Source: Rothia nasimurium
Lineage (GTDB): Bacteria; Actinomycetota; Actinomycetes; Actinomycetales; Micrococcaceae
Assembly: GCF_928392795.1 (NCBI RefSeq)
Contig: NZ_CAKMTJ010000001.1
Location: 248,001-312,000, forward strand
Length of the DNA: 64,000 nt
Direction of reading: 5' to 3'
The notes below the pieces were generated by a model. That model was not told the DNA's origin and searched no databases. It saw only the letters and a program-made list of their open reading frames with translations. Both the position numbers and the translations under genes were made by a program. This document shows positions 44,001 through 52,417 of the stretch, piece by piece (positions within the stretch are counted from its first letter, which is position 1; every line of letters starts with the position of its first letter).

Positions 44001-45478
44001 AACTCGGCCCTGGCCTGGAAGTCCTCTTCGGAGTAGAGGCGGATGGCGATACCGTCAGAGACACGGCCACAACGGCCCGAACGCTGATTGGCTGAGGCCT
44101 GCGAAATACGCTCGATGGGCAGGCGCTGCACCTTGGTCCGCGCGGAGTAGCGCGAGATACGGGCGGTACCGGTATCGATCACGTACTTGATACCGGGCAC
44201 GGTCAGGGAGGTTTCAGCCACGTTGGTTGCCAGTACGATACGGGGCCGGCCACCGGGTTTGAAAACCTTGTGCTGCTCAGCCATCGACAGGCGGGCGTAG
44301 AGGGGCAGCACCTCGTAGTCGGCCAGGCGGCGGGTGGATCGCACCATATCCTCGATAGCGTCGGCCGCGTCGCGGATTTCACGCTCGCCCGAGAAGAAAA
44401 TCAGAATGTCGCCGGGGGCTTCTTCAGAAAGCTCCCGGATGGCGTCAAGCACGCCCTCAATCGGGTCGCGGTCGTCGTCCTCGAGGCCGTCACCGGCGTC
44501 CGCCTCGTCTTCCCCGCCGTCGCCGGTGCGGGGTTCGCTGAGGGGCCGGTAGCGGATCTCAACCGGGTAGGTGCGCCCGGAGACCTCGATGATAGGCGGG
44601 GCATCGTCGGGCAGGGTTGCCTCGGCGATTTCTTTTTCTTCGGCACTGAGGCTGTCATCGACGATGCCGACACCGGGCACAAAGCTGGGGGAGAAATGGC
44701 GGGCGAAACGCTCGGGGTCGATGGTGGCTGAGGTAATGACGATTTTCAGGTCGGGGCGCTGCGGCATAATGCGCTTGAGGTAGCCCAGAATGAAGTCAAT
44801 GTTGAGGGAACGCTCGTGAGCCTCATCAATGATGATGGCCGAGTACTGGCGTAGCAGCCGGTCGTTCTGAATTTCGGCCAGCAGAATACCGTCGGTCATG
44901 AGCTTGATAGCGGAGCCTTCACCCACCTCTGAGGTGAAGCGCACCTGGTAGCCCACCGTTTCGCCGATTGTCTGCCCCAGTTCTTCGGCGATGCGTTCAG
45001 CCACCGATCGGGCGGCCAGACGGCGGGGCTGGGTATGGCCAATCATGCCCTTTTCTGCCAGCCCCAGTTCAAGGAGCATCTTGGGGAGCTGGGTGGTCTT
45101 ACCCGAGCCTGTTTCACCCGCGACGATGGTGACCTGGTTGTCGCGGATAGCTGCCATGATGTCGTCCCTGCGGGCAGAGACGGGCAGGGCCTCGGGGTAG
45201 GTGATTTTTTCGGGAATCAGCGGGGTGTAAGGGCGGCGCTGGTTCGGTTTCTTCCCGCCCTGCTTGCCCCGGGGTGCTGAGCTGCGGACGCGACGCTGGG
45301 AGCGGGCGGGAGCGTCCTTCCCCTCACGAGATTCGGACGCCTGCTTCCCCCTGCCGCTGCGCTTTTTGGCAGGCTGGGGTTCGGCGGGCTCGGAAGCGCG
45401 GACGCCCGCGCTGTGCATGGCAGCGGCGATGGCAGACAACGAGGGGGCGGGGGTGCGGGAAGAATCTGAACTAGACAT
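41048..45478 (-). CDS. hrpA: ATP-dependent RNA helicase HrpA
   Basis: 1476 residues, near the length of other actinobacterial HrpA proteins. After a basic 90-residue N-terminus come the DEAH-box motor (AGETGSGKTTQLPKMLLELG; IIIDEAHERSLNIDF; ITSATIDPERF), the second RecA domain (ATNVAETSLTVPGIKYVIDTG; QRSGRCGR), winged-helix/ratchet and OB regions, and the large C-terminal DUF3418-type domain (FPRTWTARTSGGELALDLRYEY). HrpA resolves stalled ribosomes and processes mRNA in E. coli. Two acidic or Arg/Gly-rich inserts (EPRTGDGGEDEADAGDGLED; RDTRGARGRGGRRPSS) are lineage-specific. The start ATG is preceded by a region with twin palindromes. Confidence 0.93.
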   Translation of the reverse strand: MSSSDSSRTPAPSLSAIAAAMHSAGVRASEPAEPQPAKKRSGRGKQASESREGKDAPARSQRRVRSSAPRGKQGGKKPNQRRPYTPLIPEKITYPEALPVSARRDDIMAAIRDNQVTIVAGETGSGKTTQLPKMLLELGLAEKGMIGHTQPRRLAARSVAERIAEELGQTIGETVGYQVRFTSEVGEGSAIKLMTDGILLAEIQNDRLLRQYSAIIIDEAHERSLNIDFILGYLKRIMPQRPDLKIVITSATIDPERFARHFSPSFVPGVGIVDDSLSAEEKEIAEATLPDDAPPIIEVSGRTYPVEIRYRPLSEPRTGDGGEDEADAGDGLEDDDRDPIEGVLDAIRELSEEAPGDILIFFSGEREIRDAADAIEDMVRSTRRLADYEVLPLYARLSMAEQHKVFKPGGRPRIVLATNVAETSLTVPGIKYVIDTGTARISRYSARTKVQRLPIERISQASANQRSGRCGRVSDGIAIRLYSEEDFQARAEFTDPEILRTNLAAVILQMTAIGVVKSPADIEKFPFVQPPETRAINDGVNLLRELGALATPGREGADALPRDTRGARGRGGRRPSSPLTAAGRAMAALPVDPRLARMIVEGSKRGVAKEIMVLAAALTIQDPRERPAEHRGEADSLHARYKDEKSDFTSYLLLWQYINEKQAELSSSQFRKMCHREYLNFLRIREWQDLFAQLREIGRSAGITVEGGRDIDPAASETEVHKSLLSGLLSHIGMQDEQNRHEYRGARGTRFAIFPGSALFKKNPVWLVSAELVETSRLWARVNAQIEPEWVEELAGPLLKHSYSDPHWSARQGSVLAHEKVTLFGLPIIADRRIQYWRVDPVAAREIFIQSALVEGDWQTRHRFFARNQKALAEVEELEARLRRRDLRVDDAVLFDFYNARIPEHVVSERHFDRWWKEERRVNEHLLDFTPENLIDEEAADYDESLFPRTWTARTSGGELALDLRYEYAPSVQIGGVRSSQTQTDGIAVQVPVLFLGQLEPAPFEWLIPGLREELVTALIKSLPKQIRKNFVPAPDVARQAVEKLNADYSPATDSLTESLALVLRRLRGHVVDPVEFNWEAVPEHLRFTFQVRNHQNKILGEGKDLVELQGILHAEIRSALAASLGASPETMGKMAALAAGKKGGQDAGSKSVPPAAPSTAGSAVPWAKGAQASAPVGPGSKAVREVSGLTDWPEQDLPRKVERVIATQTVAGYPALVDEGASVAVRIFPTEAEATRAQRGGVIRLLKLNTPSPERYVSEHLNNREKLVFTQNPHGSIEALISDCTVAAIDQLVPATPPFTRAEYTALFNSVRADLIDTVFVMTKLVADILSETAKVQKLIKKSTSLAVIHAMSDMKSQLENLVYPGFVTETGAVQLHHLPRYLKAISKRIEKLGPNVNRDNQLMLTVQELEDAYDKAVQSLPGGTVPTPELEQVGWMIEELRVSFFAQELGTAYTVSEKRVAKALREAMEAIKNA

Positions 45479-45541
45479 ACTGCCCTCTATTTTAGGGCAG
45501 AGCAGCTGCTACGGGGCAGGTTTCACTGGGCGCGTGAAGCC

Positions 45542-45601
45542 TATCGACTATAGTCGACAAAAACTTCAAAAAGGAGAAGTTTATCGACCATAGTCGATAA
45601 A
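45542..45601. promoter_or_regulatory. Twin operator-like palindromes upstream of hrpA
   Basis: TCGACTATAGTCGA (45544-45557) and TTTATCGAC-CATA-GTCGATAAA (45580-45601) share the core ATCGAC-N4-GTCGA. Their centres are 40 bp apart, close to four helix turns. Between them is AAAAAGGAG (45567-45575), a ribosome site with no start codon after it. The first site contains TATAGT, usable as a -10 box on either strand. Confidence 0.6.
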
Positions 45602-45620
45602 CCCTGGTTAGGAACAGTCG

Positions 45621-45658
45621 CGCCCCGCCCTCCTGCCGGTGGGCAGGGGAGCGGGGCG
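45621..45658 (-). terminator. Terminator of deoD
   Basis: CGCCCCGCCCTCCTGCC pairs with GGCAGGGGAGCGGGGCG (two mismatches, loop GGTG) just beyond the deoD stop. A GGCGTCC heptamer lies beside it. Confidence 0.75.
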
Positions 45659-45678
45659 TGGGCGTCCTGACAGAAAAG

Positions 45679-46401
45679 TTAGAGGCTGGCAGCGACGGGC
45701 AGGACGAGCTCCATCATGTCGGTGAAAGCGGTCTGACGCTGCTCGGCGGTAGTCTCAACACCCTTGAAGAGGTGGTCTGAGACAGTGAAAACAGAGAGGG
45801 CCTGCACACCGGCGGCGGCAGCCACAGCGTAGATACCGGCGGTTTCCATCTCAACAGCCAGCACACCCATCTCAGCCCACTTAGAGGCGTCAGAGAAATC
45901 AGAGCGGTAGAAAACGTCAGAAGACAGCACGTTACCCACGTTGAGGGTCTTGCCCTGGGCCTCGGCCTCCTTGGCCACAGCCGACAGCAGGGGCCAGGAT
46001 GCGGTGGGGGCAAAGGTGCCGGGGAGCTTGTAGTGGTGCATGAAGTTGGAATCGGTCGAAGCTGCTGAGGCCACGACTAGATCAAAAAGGTCAAGGCCCT
46101 CAGCCATGCCACCGCAGGTGCCGATACGGATCAGGTTCTTCACGCCAAAGGTGTGAATGAGTTCGTGGGCGTAGAGGCTGGCCGAAGGGATGCCCATGCC
46201 GGTGCCCATGACCGAAATGCGCTGGCCCTTGTAGTCGCCGGTGAAGCCGAACATGTTGCGTACGGTGTTGAACTGCACGACGTTCTCAAGGTAGGTATCG
46301 GCAATGAACTTGGCGCGCAGCGGGTCGCCGGGCAGCAGGATGGTTTCGGCAATTTCAGCGCCGTTCGGAGCAATGTGCGGGGTATTGACGGCTTCTGCCA
46401 T
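45679..46401 (-). CDS. deoD: Purine nucleoside phosphorylase, DeoD type
   Basis: 240 residues from the ATG at 46401; the frame extends upstream, but MAEAVNTPHIAPNGAEIAETILLPGDPLRAKFIADTYLEN is the family's N-terminus. It splits purine (deoxy)nucleosides with phosphate, as a hexamer in the cytosol. The signature GTGMGIPSASLYAHELI, VKNLIRIGTCGG and the nucleoside site AVEMETAGIYAVAAAAGV with VFTVSDHL (Asp general acid) are complete. Monocistronic, with its own terminator. Confidence 0.94.
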   Translation of the reverse strand: MAEAVNTPHIAPNGAEIAETILLPGDPLRAKFIADTYLENVVQFNTVRNMFGFTGDYKGQRISVMGTGMGIPSASLYAHELIHTFGVKNLIRIGTCGGMAEGLDLFDLVVASAASTDSNFMHHYKLPGTFAPTASWPLLSAVAKEAEAQGKTLNVGNVLSSDVFYRSDFSDASKWAEMGVLAVEMETAGIYAVAAAAGVQALSVFTVSDHLFKGVETTAEQRQTAFTDMMELVLPVAASL

Positions 46402-46520
46402 GTCACTCTCATTTCTGGTGCGAAAGGGTGGGGTTTTCGCCCCTAGTCTACCCGGCTTCATATAAGCAACCCTGCTTAGTAATTTGGTAGGCTGGGAAGG
46501 AATGCCGAAAGGAGTATTCA

Positions 46521-46916
46521 ATGAAGAAAGCACTCTACCTCACCCTGGTCGCAGCTTTTGGTGCCTCGATTAGCGGTGTCATCGGTCTGTTGCGGGCCTT
46601 CGCGCTCCCAGAGCAAGAACTGACGCCCTATCTTATCGGTATGACGATTGGGGCAGTTGCCCTGACTTTCATCAGCCTAGCTGCCCTGCGCTTCCCCGGT
46701 CCCGACCTTCACCTAATCTACCGTCGACAGTTTACGGATCGCCCCTCCGGGGCCTTCCTGCTGGGCGCGGTGTTCGGGCTAGGAATAGGCCTACCCCGTA
46801 TCGACCCGCAGGACTTTATCTTCGATGCTATCTTTTCTATCATTTTTGCCCTGGTTATCGGCGTGATAGCAGCAGTCTGGGTTGCCTTCCGTCGGCCTGC
46901 TCCTGACCTAAACTAG
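46521..46916 (+). CDS. Small integral membrane protein
   Basis: 131 residues, AAAGGAG before the ATG. Four hydrophobic segments (LTLVAAFGASISGVIGLL; YLIGMTIGAVALTFISLAAL; AFLLGAVFGLGIGL; FDAIFSIIFALVIGVIAAVWVAF) separated by short polar loops, ending RRPAPDLN. No recognised domain. Four bases separate it from the GNAT-VOC gene, so the two are co-transcribed. Confidence 0.7.
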   Translation: MKKALYLTLVAAFGASISGVIGLLRAFALPEQELTPYLIGMTIGAVALTFISLAALRFPGPDLHLIYRRQFTDRPSGAFLLGAVFGLGIGLPRIDPQDFIFDAIFSIIFALVIGVIAAVWVAFRRPAPDLN

Positions 46917-46920
46917 GCAC

Positions 46921-47910
46921 ATGGAGCTACGCTACTGGGCACTCACCGACGCCCCTGACCTTTACTCGATTTACCGCACATCATCAGGCCTCGAGCGGCA
47001 GATGCCAGCCCTCGCCAGCGAAGAGGACGCCCGGAACCTCATCGAAACCAGCTACCTACCGGCTGAAAACCGGGCTATTTTCTGCCTCAGTGACGAGGGA
47101 CGGCCCGCAGGGCTCATCGGGCTGAACTTTACGGCCCGCAGCGATACCGGAGCCTGGGACAGGGCCTGGGTCTACTACTGGCTAGCTGACCCCTATCGCG
47201 GGCAGGGCTACACAAAAGCGGCTCTCACGGCGGTGTGCGCCTGGGCCCTGGGCGATCCCAACCCCGCACCAACCCTACCTACTCTCGATACCGGCCTGCT
47301 GGCGTCCCTACCCTCACCCCGCCTCCGCCGTCTGGAACTGGGCTACCGCGCCAACAACCCCGCGAGCGGAGCCGTTGCCGCCGCTGCCGGGTTCCAGGTT
47401 GAAGGGATTGAGCGGGAGAAGTTCCTCTACGCCGGGCAGACCTACGACGCGGTGATAGCCGCTAGGCTCCGCAAGGACGGACGCACCCCGGCTAGCCAGC
47501 ACCACCACGAGGCAGTTTCCCGCCCCGGCTTCCACCACGTTGAACTCTGGACCGAATCCCTGGCAACAGCCCTACCATCCTGGGCCTGGCTCACCCAGCA
47601 ACTAGGGTGGACGACCTACCAGGAGTGGCCCGGCGGAATCTCCTGGCAGGCTCATGATGGCTCCTACCTCGTCCTCGAAGAATCCCCCGATACCACCGGC
47701 CCCCATAACCGTACCCACGCTGGGCTCAACCACGTGGCCTTCACAGTGCCGTGCGCGGCCTTGCTCGATAAGCTCCGTAGCGAGGTTGCCAGCCACGGCT
47801 GGAGTGAACTCTTCGCAGACCGATATCCGCACGCAGGCGGCCCCGACCACTACGCCCTCTACCTCGAAAACAAGCAGGGGTTTGAAGTGGAACTCGTCGC
47901 CCCAAACTAA
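46921..47910 (+). CDS. GNAT acetyltransferase-VOC (glyoxalase-fold) fusion
   Basis: 329 residues. Residues 1 to about 185 are a GNAT acetyltransferase: N-terminal MELRYWALTDAPDLYSIY, the acetyl-CoA loop YYWLADPYRGQGYTKAAL (R/Q-G-x-G type), and GYRANNPASGAVAAAAGFQVEGIEREKF at the end of the domain. From about 200 the sequence is a vicinal-oxygen-chelate domain: FHHVELWTESLATALPSWAWLTQQLGWT, with candidate metal residues in FHHVEL and LNHVAFTV and a C-terminal Glu in GFEVELVAPN. GNAT and VOC domains both appear in antibiotic-resistance proteins but are rarely fused. Substrate unknown. Composition is like its neighbours. Confidence 0.82.
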   Translation: MELRYWALTDAPDLYSIYRTSSGLERQMPALASEEDARNLIETSYLPAENRAIFCLSDEGRPAGLIGLNFTARSDTGAWDRAWVYYWLADPYRGQGYTKAALTAVCAWALGDPNPAPTLPTLDTGLLASLPSPRLRRLELGYRANNPASGAVAAAAGFQVEGIEREKFLYAGQTYDAVIAARLRKDGRTPASQHHHEAVSRPGFHHVELWTESLATALPSWAWLTQQLGWTTYQEWPGGISWQAHDGSYLVLEESPDTTGPHNRTHAGLNHVAFTVPCAALLDKLRSEVASHGWSELFADRYPHAGGPDHYALYLENKQGFEVELVAPN

Positions 47911-47930
47911 CCCGCACTTAGTCTGAAAAC

Positions 47931-47948
47931 CCCGCAACTAGTTGCGGG
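47931..47948 (+). terminator. Palindrome after the GNAT-VOC gene
   Basis: CCCGCAACTAGTTGCGGG, 18-bp perfect palindrome preceded by an A-rich stretch and followed by TAAAAC; no loop unless the central bases open. Confidence 0.55.
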
Positions 47949-47979
47949 TAAAACAGAACAAATGCGGGGAAGAAGGCGG

Positions 47980-48028
47980 ACGCCGGGCACAAAAAGAGAA
48001 GGTATGCCAGCGCTTCGCGCATTCTGGC
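47980..48028 (+). repeat. 49-bp direct repeat, copy 1
   Basis: ACGCCGGGCACAAA, then a variable AG-rich stretch, then TGCCAGCGCTTCGCGCATTC and TGGC. The second copy starts 96 bases on (48076-48124); the outer parts are identical and the middle differs at several positions. Confidence 0.8.
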
Positions 48029-48050
48029 TCTGCTTATGTTTAGCCGGCTA

Positions 48051-48071
48051 AAAGGCCCCACTGGGGCCTTT
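48051..48071 (+). terminator. Hairpin between the direct repeats
   Basis: AAAGGCCCC-ACT-GGGGCCTTT, followed by CTTC. A short TAGCCGGCTA palindrome lies just before (48041-48050). Confidence 0.6.
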
Positions 48072-48080
48072 CTTCACGCC

Positions 48081-48145
48081 GGGCACAAATAGAAAAGACC
48101 TGCCAGCGCTTCGCGCATTCTGGCAGGTCTTTTCTATTTGTGCCC
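48081..48145 (-). repeat. 26-bp inverted repeat overlapping the tRNA-Arg 3' end
   Basis: GGGCACAAATAGAAAAGACC... (48081-48106) is the exact complement of 48120-48145, whose last five bases lie inside the tRNA acceptor stem and discriminator. It is a strong terminator for the tRNA on the minus strand and also a duplicate, inverted, of the tRNA end. The left arm falls within direct-repeat copy 2. Confidence 0.85.
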
Positions 48146-48213
48146 TCGAAAGGATTCGAACCTTCGACACCCAGCTCCGGAAACTGGTGCTCTATCCACT
48201 GAGCTACGAGGGC
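48141..48213 (-). tRNA. tRNA-Arg (anticodon CCG, codon CGG)
   Basis: On the minus strand the gene folds into a full cloverleaf: acceptor GCCCTCG with CGAGGGC, D arm GCTC...GAGC, anticodon stem CCAGT/GCTGG with loop TTCCGGA, and T arm with GGTTCGAATCC. Discriminator A. The 3' CCA is not encoded. The 3' end is built into a 26-bp inverted repeat. Confidence 0.95.
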
Positions 48214-48334
48214 AACACTGAACCTTCACAATAGATAGTGAAACTCAGACCTGATTACTCTATCAGAAACCCCGCCCCACAACACAAACCGATTACAGTA
48301 GGAACAAAGACCAGCGCACCGAAGGGCTGAATCA

Positions 48335-49249
48335 ATGACCACACTCACCGGCAACTACGCGGGAACCAACCACCCCTCCCAGACCTTTGACTTCTACCCG
48401 CCCAGCGCACCCACCGGTGAACACCACCCCGTGCCCCTACTCATCTACGTCCACGGCGGAGCCTGGCGATTCGGCGACAAATCCTCCTTCCTGCTAGCCG
48501 ATAACGGTCTACACCGCATCCGCGAACGCTTCGCCCACGCCGGCTACGCCACAGCCTCTATCAACTACCGGCTTAGCCATGAGGCCCTCTTCCCCGCCCA
48601 AATCAACGACCTCAAAACAGCCATCCGTTACTTCAAAACCAGGGCCGAAGACTTCGGAATCGACCCCAACCGTATCGTCCTCGCAGGTGGGTCAGCGGGC
48701 GGGCACCTGGTCCAACTGGCCGCCGCCACAGGCCACCTGAACGAGCCCTACCTCGAAGGCCTCTCAGCCAGCGTGCTCGCTGCCCGCACCATCGCAGGTG
48801 AGTCGGATTCGTCCGTCCTCTGTGCCGTCTCAATCTACGGGGTCAGCGACCTGCGCACCATCTTCGACGACCGCGTGGCCTGGGGCTTCCCCTACGACCA
48901 CCCCGAAGATGACGGCGCCGAATGGCGCCTACTTGGCTCCACCTACCCCGCCCCGGCAGGTAGCCCAGCAGAGGTTAACTGGGCCAAAGCCCACCCCATC
49001 GACTACGCCCAAGAAGCCCAGAGAACCGGCGAACGTACCCACGCACCGGTCTATTACATCCACGGCACCGCAGACACCTGCGTGCCGCCCAACCAGTCCG
49101 TCGAGGCCCACCGTGCCCTCTCAGCCGCCGGAATCGCCACCGAACTGACCCTGATTGGCGGGGCGGAGCACTCCGACCCGGCAATCTACGCCAGCGAGAG
49201 CACCTGGGAACATATCATTCGCTGGGTAGGTCTACAGCTCACCCTGTAG
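48335..49249 (+). CDS. Alpha/beta hydrolase (HSL/BD-FAE-like esterase)
   Basis: 304 residues, no signal peptide. The oxyanion-hole motif HGGAW ([15 protein letters not shown]), nucleophile elbow AGGSAGGHL, and downstream [14 protein letters not shown] (Asp) with [11 protein letters not shown] (His) give a full triad as in hormone-sensitive-lipase and carboxylesterase families. Substrate unknown, probably a small acyl ester. GAAGGG is before the ATG. The start of argS is 11 bases after the stop, so the genes may be linked, although argS should also have its own promoter. Confidence 0.85.
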   Translation: MTTLTGNYAGTNHPSQTFDFYPPSAPTGEHHPVPLLIYVHGGAWRFGDKSSFLLADNGLHRIRERFAHAGYATASINYRLSHEALFPAQINDLKTAIRYFKTRAEDFGIDPNRIVLAGGSAGGHLVQLAAATGHLNEPYLEGLSASVLAARTIAGESDSSVLCAVSIYGVSDLRTIFDDRVAWGFPYDHPEDDGAEWRLLGSTYPAPAGSPAEVNWAKAHPIDYAQEAQRTGERTHAPVYYIHGTADTCVPPNQSVEAHRALSAAGIATELTLIGGAEHSDPAIYASESTWEHIIRWVGLQLTL

Positions 49250-49259
49250 ACTTGACCCT

Positions 49260-50921
49260 ATGACTCCCGAAGAACTCTCAAGTGCAATTGACGGCGCGCT
49301 GACCGCAGCGTTTGAAGCCGGTGAACTGACCCTAACCGACGGCGAAACCGCCCCCGCTGTGCGCGTAGAGCGCCCCAAGAACCGCGACCACGGCGACTGG
49401 GCCACCAACATCGCCCTGCAGATTTCCAAGAAGGTTGGCCTCAACCCCCGAGAGGTAGCCCAGATCCTGGCCGCCCGCATCACCGAACTTGCTGGTGTAG
49501 CAAGCGTTGATATCGCAGGCCCCGGCTTCCTCAACATCACCCTGGACGCCGCCGCGGCGGGTGAGCTGGCCAAGACCATCGTCGAGCAGGGCTCAGCTTT
49601 TGGCACCAATGAGACCCTAGCCGGCCAGACCATCAACCTGGAGTTCGTCTCAGCTAACCCCACCGGCCCCATCCACCTGGGTGGCACCCGCTGGGCCGCC
49701 GTCGGTGACTCCCTGGCCCGCATCTTCATCTCCCAGGGCGCCAAGGTCGTGCGCGAATACTACTTCAACGACCACGGCAACCAGATTGACCGCTTCGCCC
49801 GCTCCCTGCTGGCCCGCGCCAAGGGTGAAGCCGCCCCCGAGGACGGCTACGGCGGTGAGTACATCACCGATATCGCCAACCGGGTGCTAGAGGTCCGCCC
49901 CGACGCTCTTGAGGCTGAAGATCCCCAGGAAGTCTTCCGCGCTACCGGTGTTGAGTTCATGTTTGAGGACATCAAGGCCTCCCTGCATGACTTCCACGTT
50001 GACTTCGACGTTTACTTCCACGAGAACTCCCTCTTTGAAAACGGCAAGGTAGATGAGCTGCTTGAGAAGCTCAAGGAGTCCGAGAACCTCTACTTTAAGG
50101 ACGGCGCCTGGTGGCTCAAGTCCACCGACTTCGGCGACGACAAGGACCGCGTGGTTATCAAGTCTGACGGCAATGCCGCCTACATCGCCGGTGATATCGC
50201 CTACTTCCAAGACAAGACCAAGCGCGAAGAGAACCCCGCTGATCTGGCGATCTACATGCTGGGTGCTGACCACCACGGCTATGTAGCCCGCCTCAAGGCC
50301 GCTGCCGCTGCCCTGGGCGATGACCCCAACATGGTTGAGGTCATGATCGGCCAGATGGTTAACCTGGTCAAGGACGGTACGCCCGTGCGTATGTCCAAGC
50401 GCGCCGGTACCGTGGTCACCCTTGAAGATCTGGTTGAGATTGTTGGCGTGGACGCTGCCCGCTACTCCCTGACCCGCTACTCGGTTGACTCCAACATCGA
50501 TATCGACCTCGACCTGCTGACCAAACAGTCCAACGAGAACCCGGTCTTCTACGTGCAGTACGCCCACGCCCGCACCTGCGCTATTGCCCGCAATGCTGAG
50601 GCAGCCGGCGTCACCACTGACTCCGTCGATACCTCCCTGCTGAACTCAGAGGCAGATTCAGCCCTGCTGGCTGCCCTGGGCCAGTTCGCCGGTGCCGTCA
50701 AAGAAGCCGCTGACTTCCGTGAGCCCCACCGCGTGGCCCGCTACCTGGAAACCCTGGCCGGTGCCTACCACCGCTGGTACGGTGTCTCCCACGTTGCCCC
50801 CAAGGGCGATGAAGAGGTCACCGACCTGCACCGCACCCGCCTGCTGCTGAACAACGCTACCCGCCAGGTATTGGCCAACGGCCTGGGCCTGCTGGGTGTA
50901 AGCGCACCGGAGAAGATGTAA
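49260..50921 (+). CDS. argS: Arginyl-tRNA synthetase
   Basis: 553 residues, class I, cytosolic. N-terminal additional domain, then [27 protein letters not shown] with the HIGH-equivalent [21 protein letters not shown] matches the family, and [27 protein letters not shown] carries the KMSK-like MSKR. C-terminal DALR anticodon-binding domain ([25 protein letters not shown]). tRNA-Arg(CCG) lies about 1.1 kb upstream. lysA starts on the next base after its TAA. Confidence 0.96.
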   Translation: MTPEELSSAIDGALTAAFEAGELTLTDGETAPAVRVERPKNRDHGDWATNIALQISKKVGLNPREVAQILAARITELAGVASVDIAGPGFLNITLDAAAAGELAKTIVEQGSAFGTNETLAGQTINLEFVSANPTGPIHLGGTRWAAVGDSLARIFISQGAKVVREYYFNDHGNQIDRFARSLLARAKGEAAPEDGYGGEYITDIANRVLEVRPDALEAEDPQEVFRATGVEFMFEDIKASLHDFHVDFDVYFHENSLFENGKVDELLEKLKESENLYFKDGAWWLKSTDFGDDKDRVVIKSDGNAAYIAGDIAYFQDKTKREENPADLAIYMLGADHHGYVARLKAAAAALGDDPNMVEVMIGQMVNLVKDGTPVRMSKRAGTVVTLEDLVEIVGVDAARYSLTRYSVDSNIDIDLDLLTKQSNENPVFYVQYAHARTCAIARNAEAAGVTTDSVDTSLLNSEADSALLAALGQFAGAVKEAADFREPHRVARYLETLAGAYHRWYGVSHVAPKGDEEVTDLHRTRLLLNNATRQVLANGLGLLGVSAPEKM

Positions 50922-52406
50922 ATGGGCGCAGAAGCCGCACTGTTCAAGCCCGACTGGCTGAGCTACCCGTCCGCCCCGGCCGACCTTGACCCGGTGATTT
51001 GGATGCCCTCCTTCACCCGCTCCAAGACCGGCGAACTTGAGGTAGACGGCATCCCCGTCAGCCGCCTGGTCGCTGACTTCGGAACCCCCGAATACGTCTT
51101 TTCTGAGACCACCTTCCGCGCCCGCGCCGCTGAATTCCGTTCCGCTTTCGAGACGGCCTTTGAGAAGCACGGGGCTGAGGTCTCGGTCTACTACGCCGGT
51201 AAGTCCTTCCTGGCGACCGCCGTGGCCAAGTGGGCTGAGGAAGAGGGCCTGTGCCTCGATACTGCCAGCGGCGGGGAGCTGGCGATTGCCATGCGGGCCG
51301 GGGTGCCCGGTGCGAAAATCGCCCTGCACGGTAACAACAAGTCGGCGGGCGAGATTGCCCGTGCCCTACGCTACGGGGTAGGACGCCTGGTGGCCGACTC
51401 GGTGCCCGAGGTGCAGCTGATTGCGCAGGTGGCAGCCGAGCTGGGCGTCACCGCCCCGGTCATGCTCCGCGTGACCCCGGGCGTCCACGCCTCGACCCAC
51501 GACTTCATTGCTACCGCCCACGAGGATCAGAAGTTCGGTCAGTCTCTGGCAGCCGGTACCGCGCCGCTGGCAGGTCTGTCGATGGAAGAGCTGACCGAGC
51601 TGGGAATTACCGCAGATGATGCCTACGCTACCGTGGCTGCTGCTCTGGCCCTGGCCAGTGAGCACATTGACCTGCGCGGTTTGCACTGCCACATCGGCTC
51701 CCAGATTTTTGAGGCCGAGGGCTTCGGTAAGGCCGCTGAGAAGGTGCTGACCTACATGCAGCAGCTCAACGAGCGCTTTGGCGTGGTGCTGCCCGAGATT
51801 GACCTGGGTGGCGGCTACGGTATCGGCTACACCGAGCAGGACACCCCGCGCGGTTCAGCCGATATTGCTACCGAGCTGGCTGACATGGTCTCTAAGACCT
51901 GCGCCAACGTGGGTATGGCCATTCCCCACCTCTCCTTTGAGCCGGGCCGCTCCATCTCGGGCCCTTCGGGTATCACCCTTTACACAGTCGGTACCATCAA
52001 GGATGTGGCGATTGAGGACGAGAACGGGGACACCCGCGTGCGTCGCTACGTCTCGGTCGACGGTGGCATGAGCGATAACCCCCGCCCGGTGCTCTACGAG
52101 TCCGACTACGCCGTAACCCTGGCTAACCGGGCTCCGGCAGGGGAACAGGTCCTGACCCGCGTGGTGGGTAAGCACTGCGAATCCGGCGATATTGTGATTC
52201 GCTACTGCTACCTGCCGGCTGACCTGGCAGCGGGAGACATTCTGGCTGTTCCGGCCACCGGTGCCTACAACCACGTTATGGCCTCGAACTACAACTACCT
52301 GACCCGCCCGCCGGTCATCGCTACGGCGGAGGGCAAGGAACCGCGCGCTATTATCCGCCGCGAAACTGAAGAAGACATGCTGGCCCGAGACCTGGGTCTA
52401 GTTTAG
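50922..52406 (+). CDS. lysA: Diaminopimelate decarboxylase
   Basis: 494 residues. Last step of lysine synthesis from meso-diaminopimelate, also balancing diaminopimelate for the cell wall. PLP lysine is K94 in VYYAGKSFLA (more often YASKAF). HGNNKSAGEI, RVTPGVHASTHDFIATA and HCHIGSQIFE follow, then LGGGYGIGY and the ending signature GKHCESGDI and VPATGAYNHVMASNYN. ATG begins directly after the argS stop, the argS-lysA order known from corynebacteria, where the pair is controlled by LysG and arginine/lysine levels. Confidence 0.96.
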   Translation: MGAEAALFKPDWLSYPSAPADLDPVIWMPSFTRSKTGELEVDGIPVSRLVADFGTPEYVFSETTFRARAAEFRSAFETAFEKHGAEVSVYYAGKSFLATAVAKWAEEEGLCLDTASGGELAIAMRAGVPGAKIALHGNNKSAGEIARALRYGVGRLVADSVPEVQLIAQVAAELGVTAPVMLRVTPGVHASTHDFIATAHEDQKFGQSLAAGTAPLAGLSMEELTELGITADDAYATVAAALALASEHIDLRGLHCHIGSQIFEAEGFGKAAEKVLTYMQQLNERFGVVLPEIDLGGGYGIGYTEQDTPRGSADIATELADMVSKTCANVGMAIPHLSFEPGRSISGPSGITLYTVGTIKDVAIEDENGDTRVRRYVSVDGGMSDNPRPVLYESDYAVTLANRAPAGEQVLTRVVGKHCESGDIVIRYCYLPADLAAGDILAVPATGAYNHVMASNYNYLTRPPVIATAEGKEPRAIIRRETEEDMLARDLGLV

Positions 52407-52417
52407 GGTTCTTCATC

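Noticed and set aside
45544..45601. LexA (SOS) boxes upstream of hrpA
   Set aside because: The core is CGAC-N4-GTCG, whereas the actinobacterial SOS box needs CGAAC-N4-GTTCG.
47980..48124. CRISPR array
   Set aside because: Only two copies of a degenerate repeat with hairpins and no cas genes.
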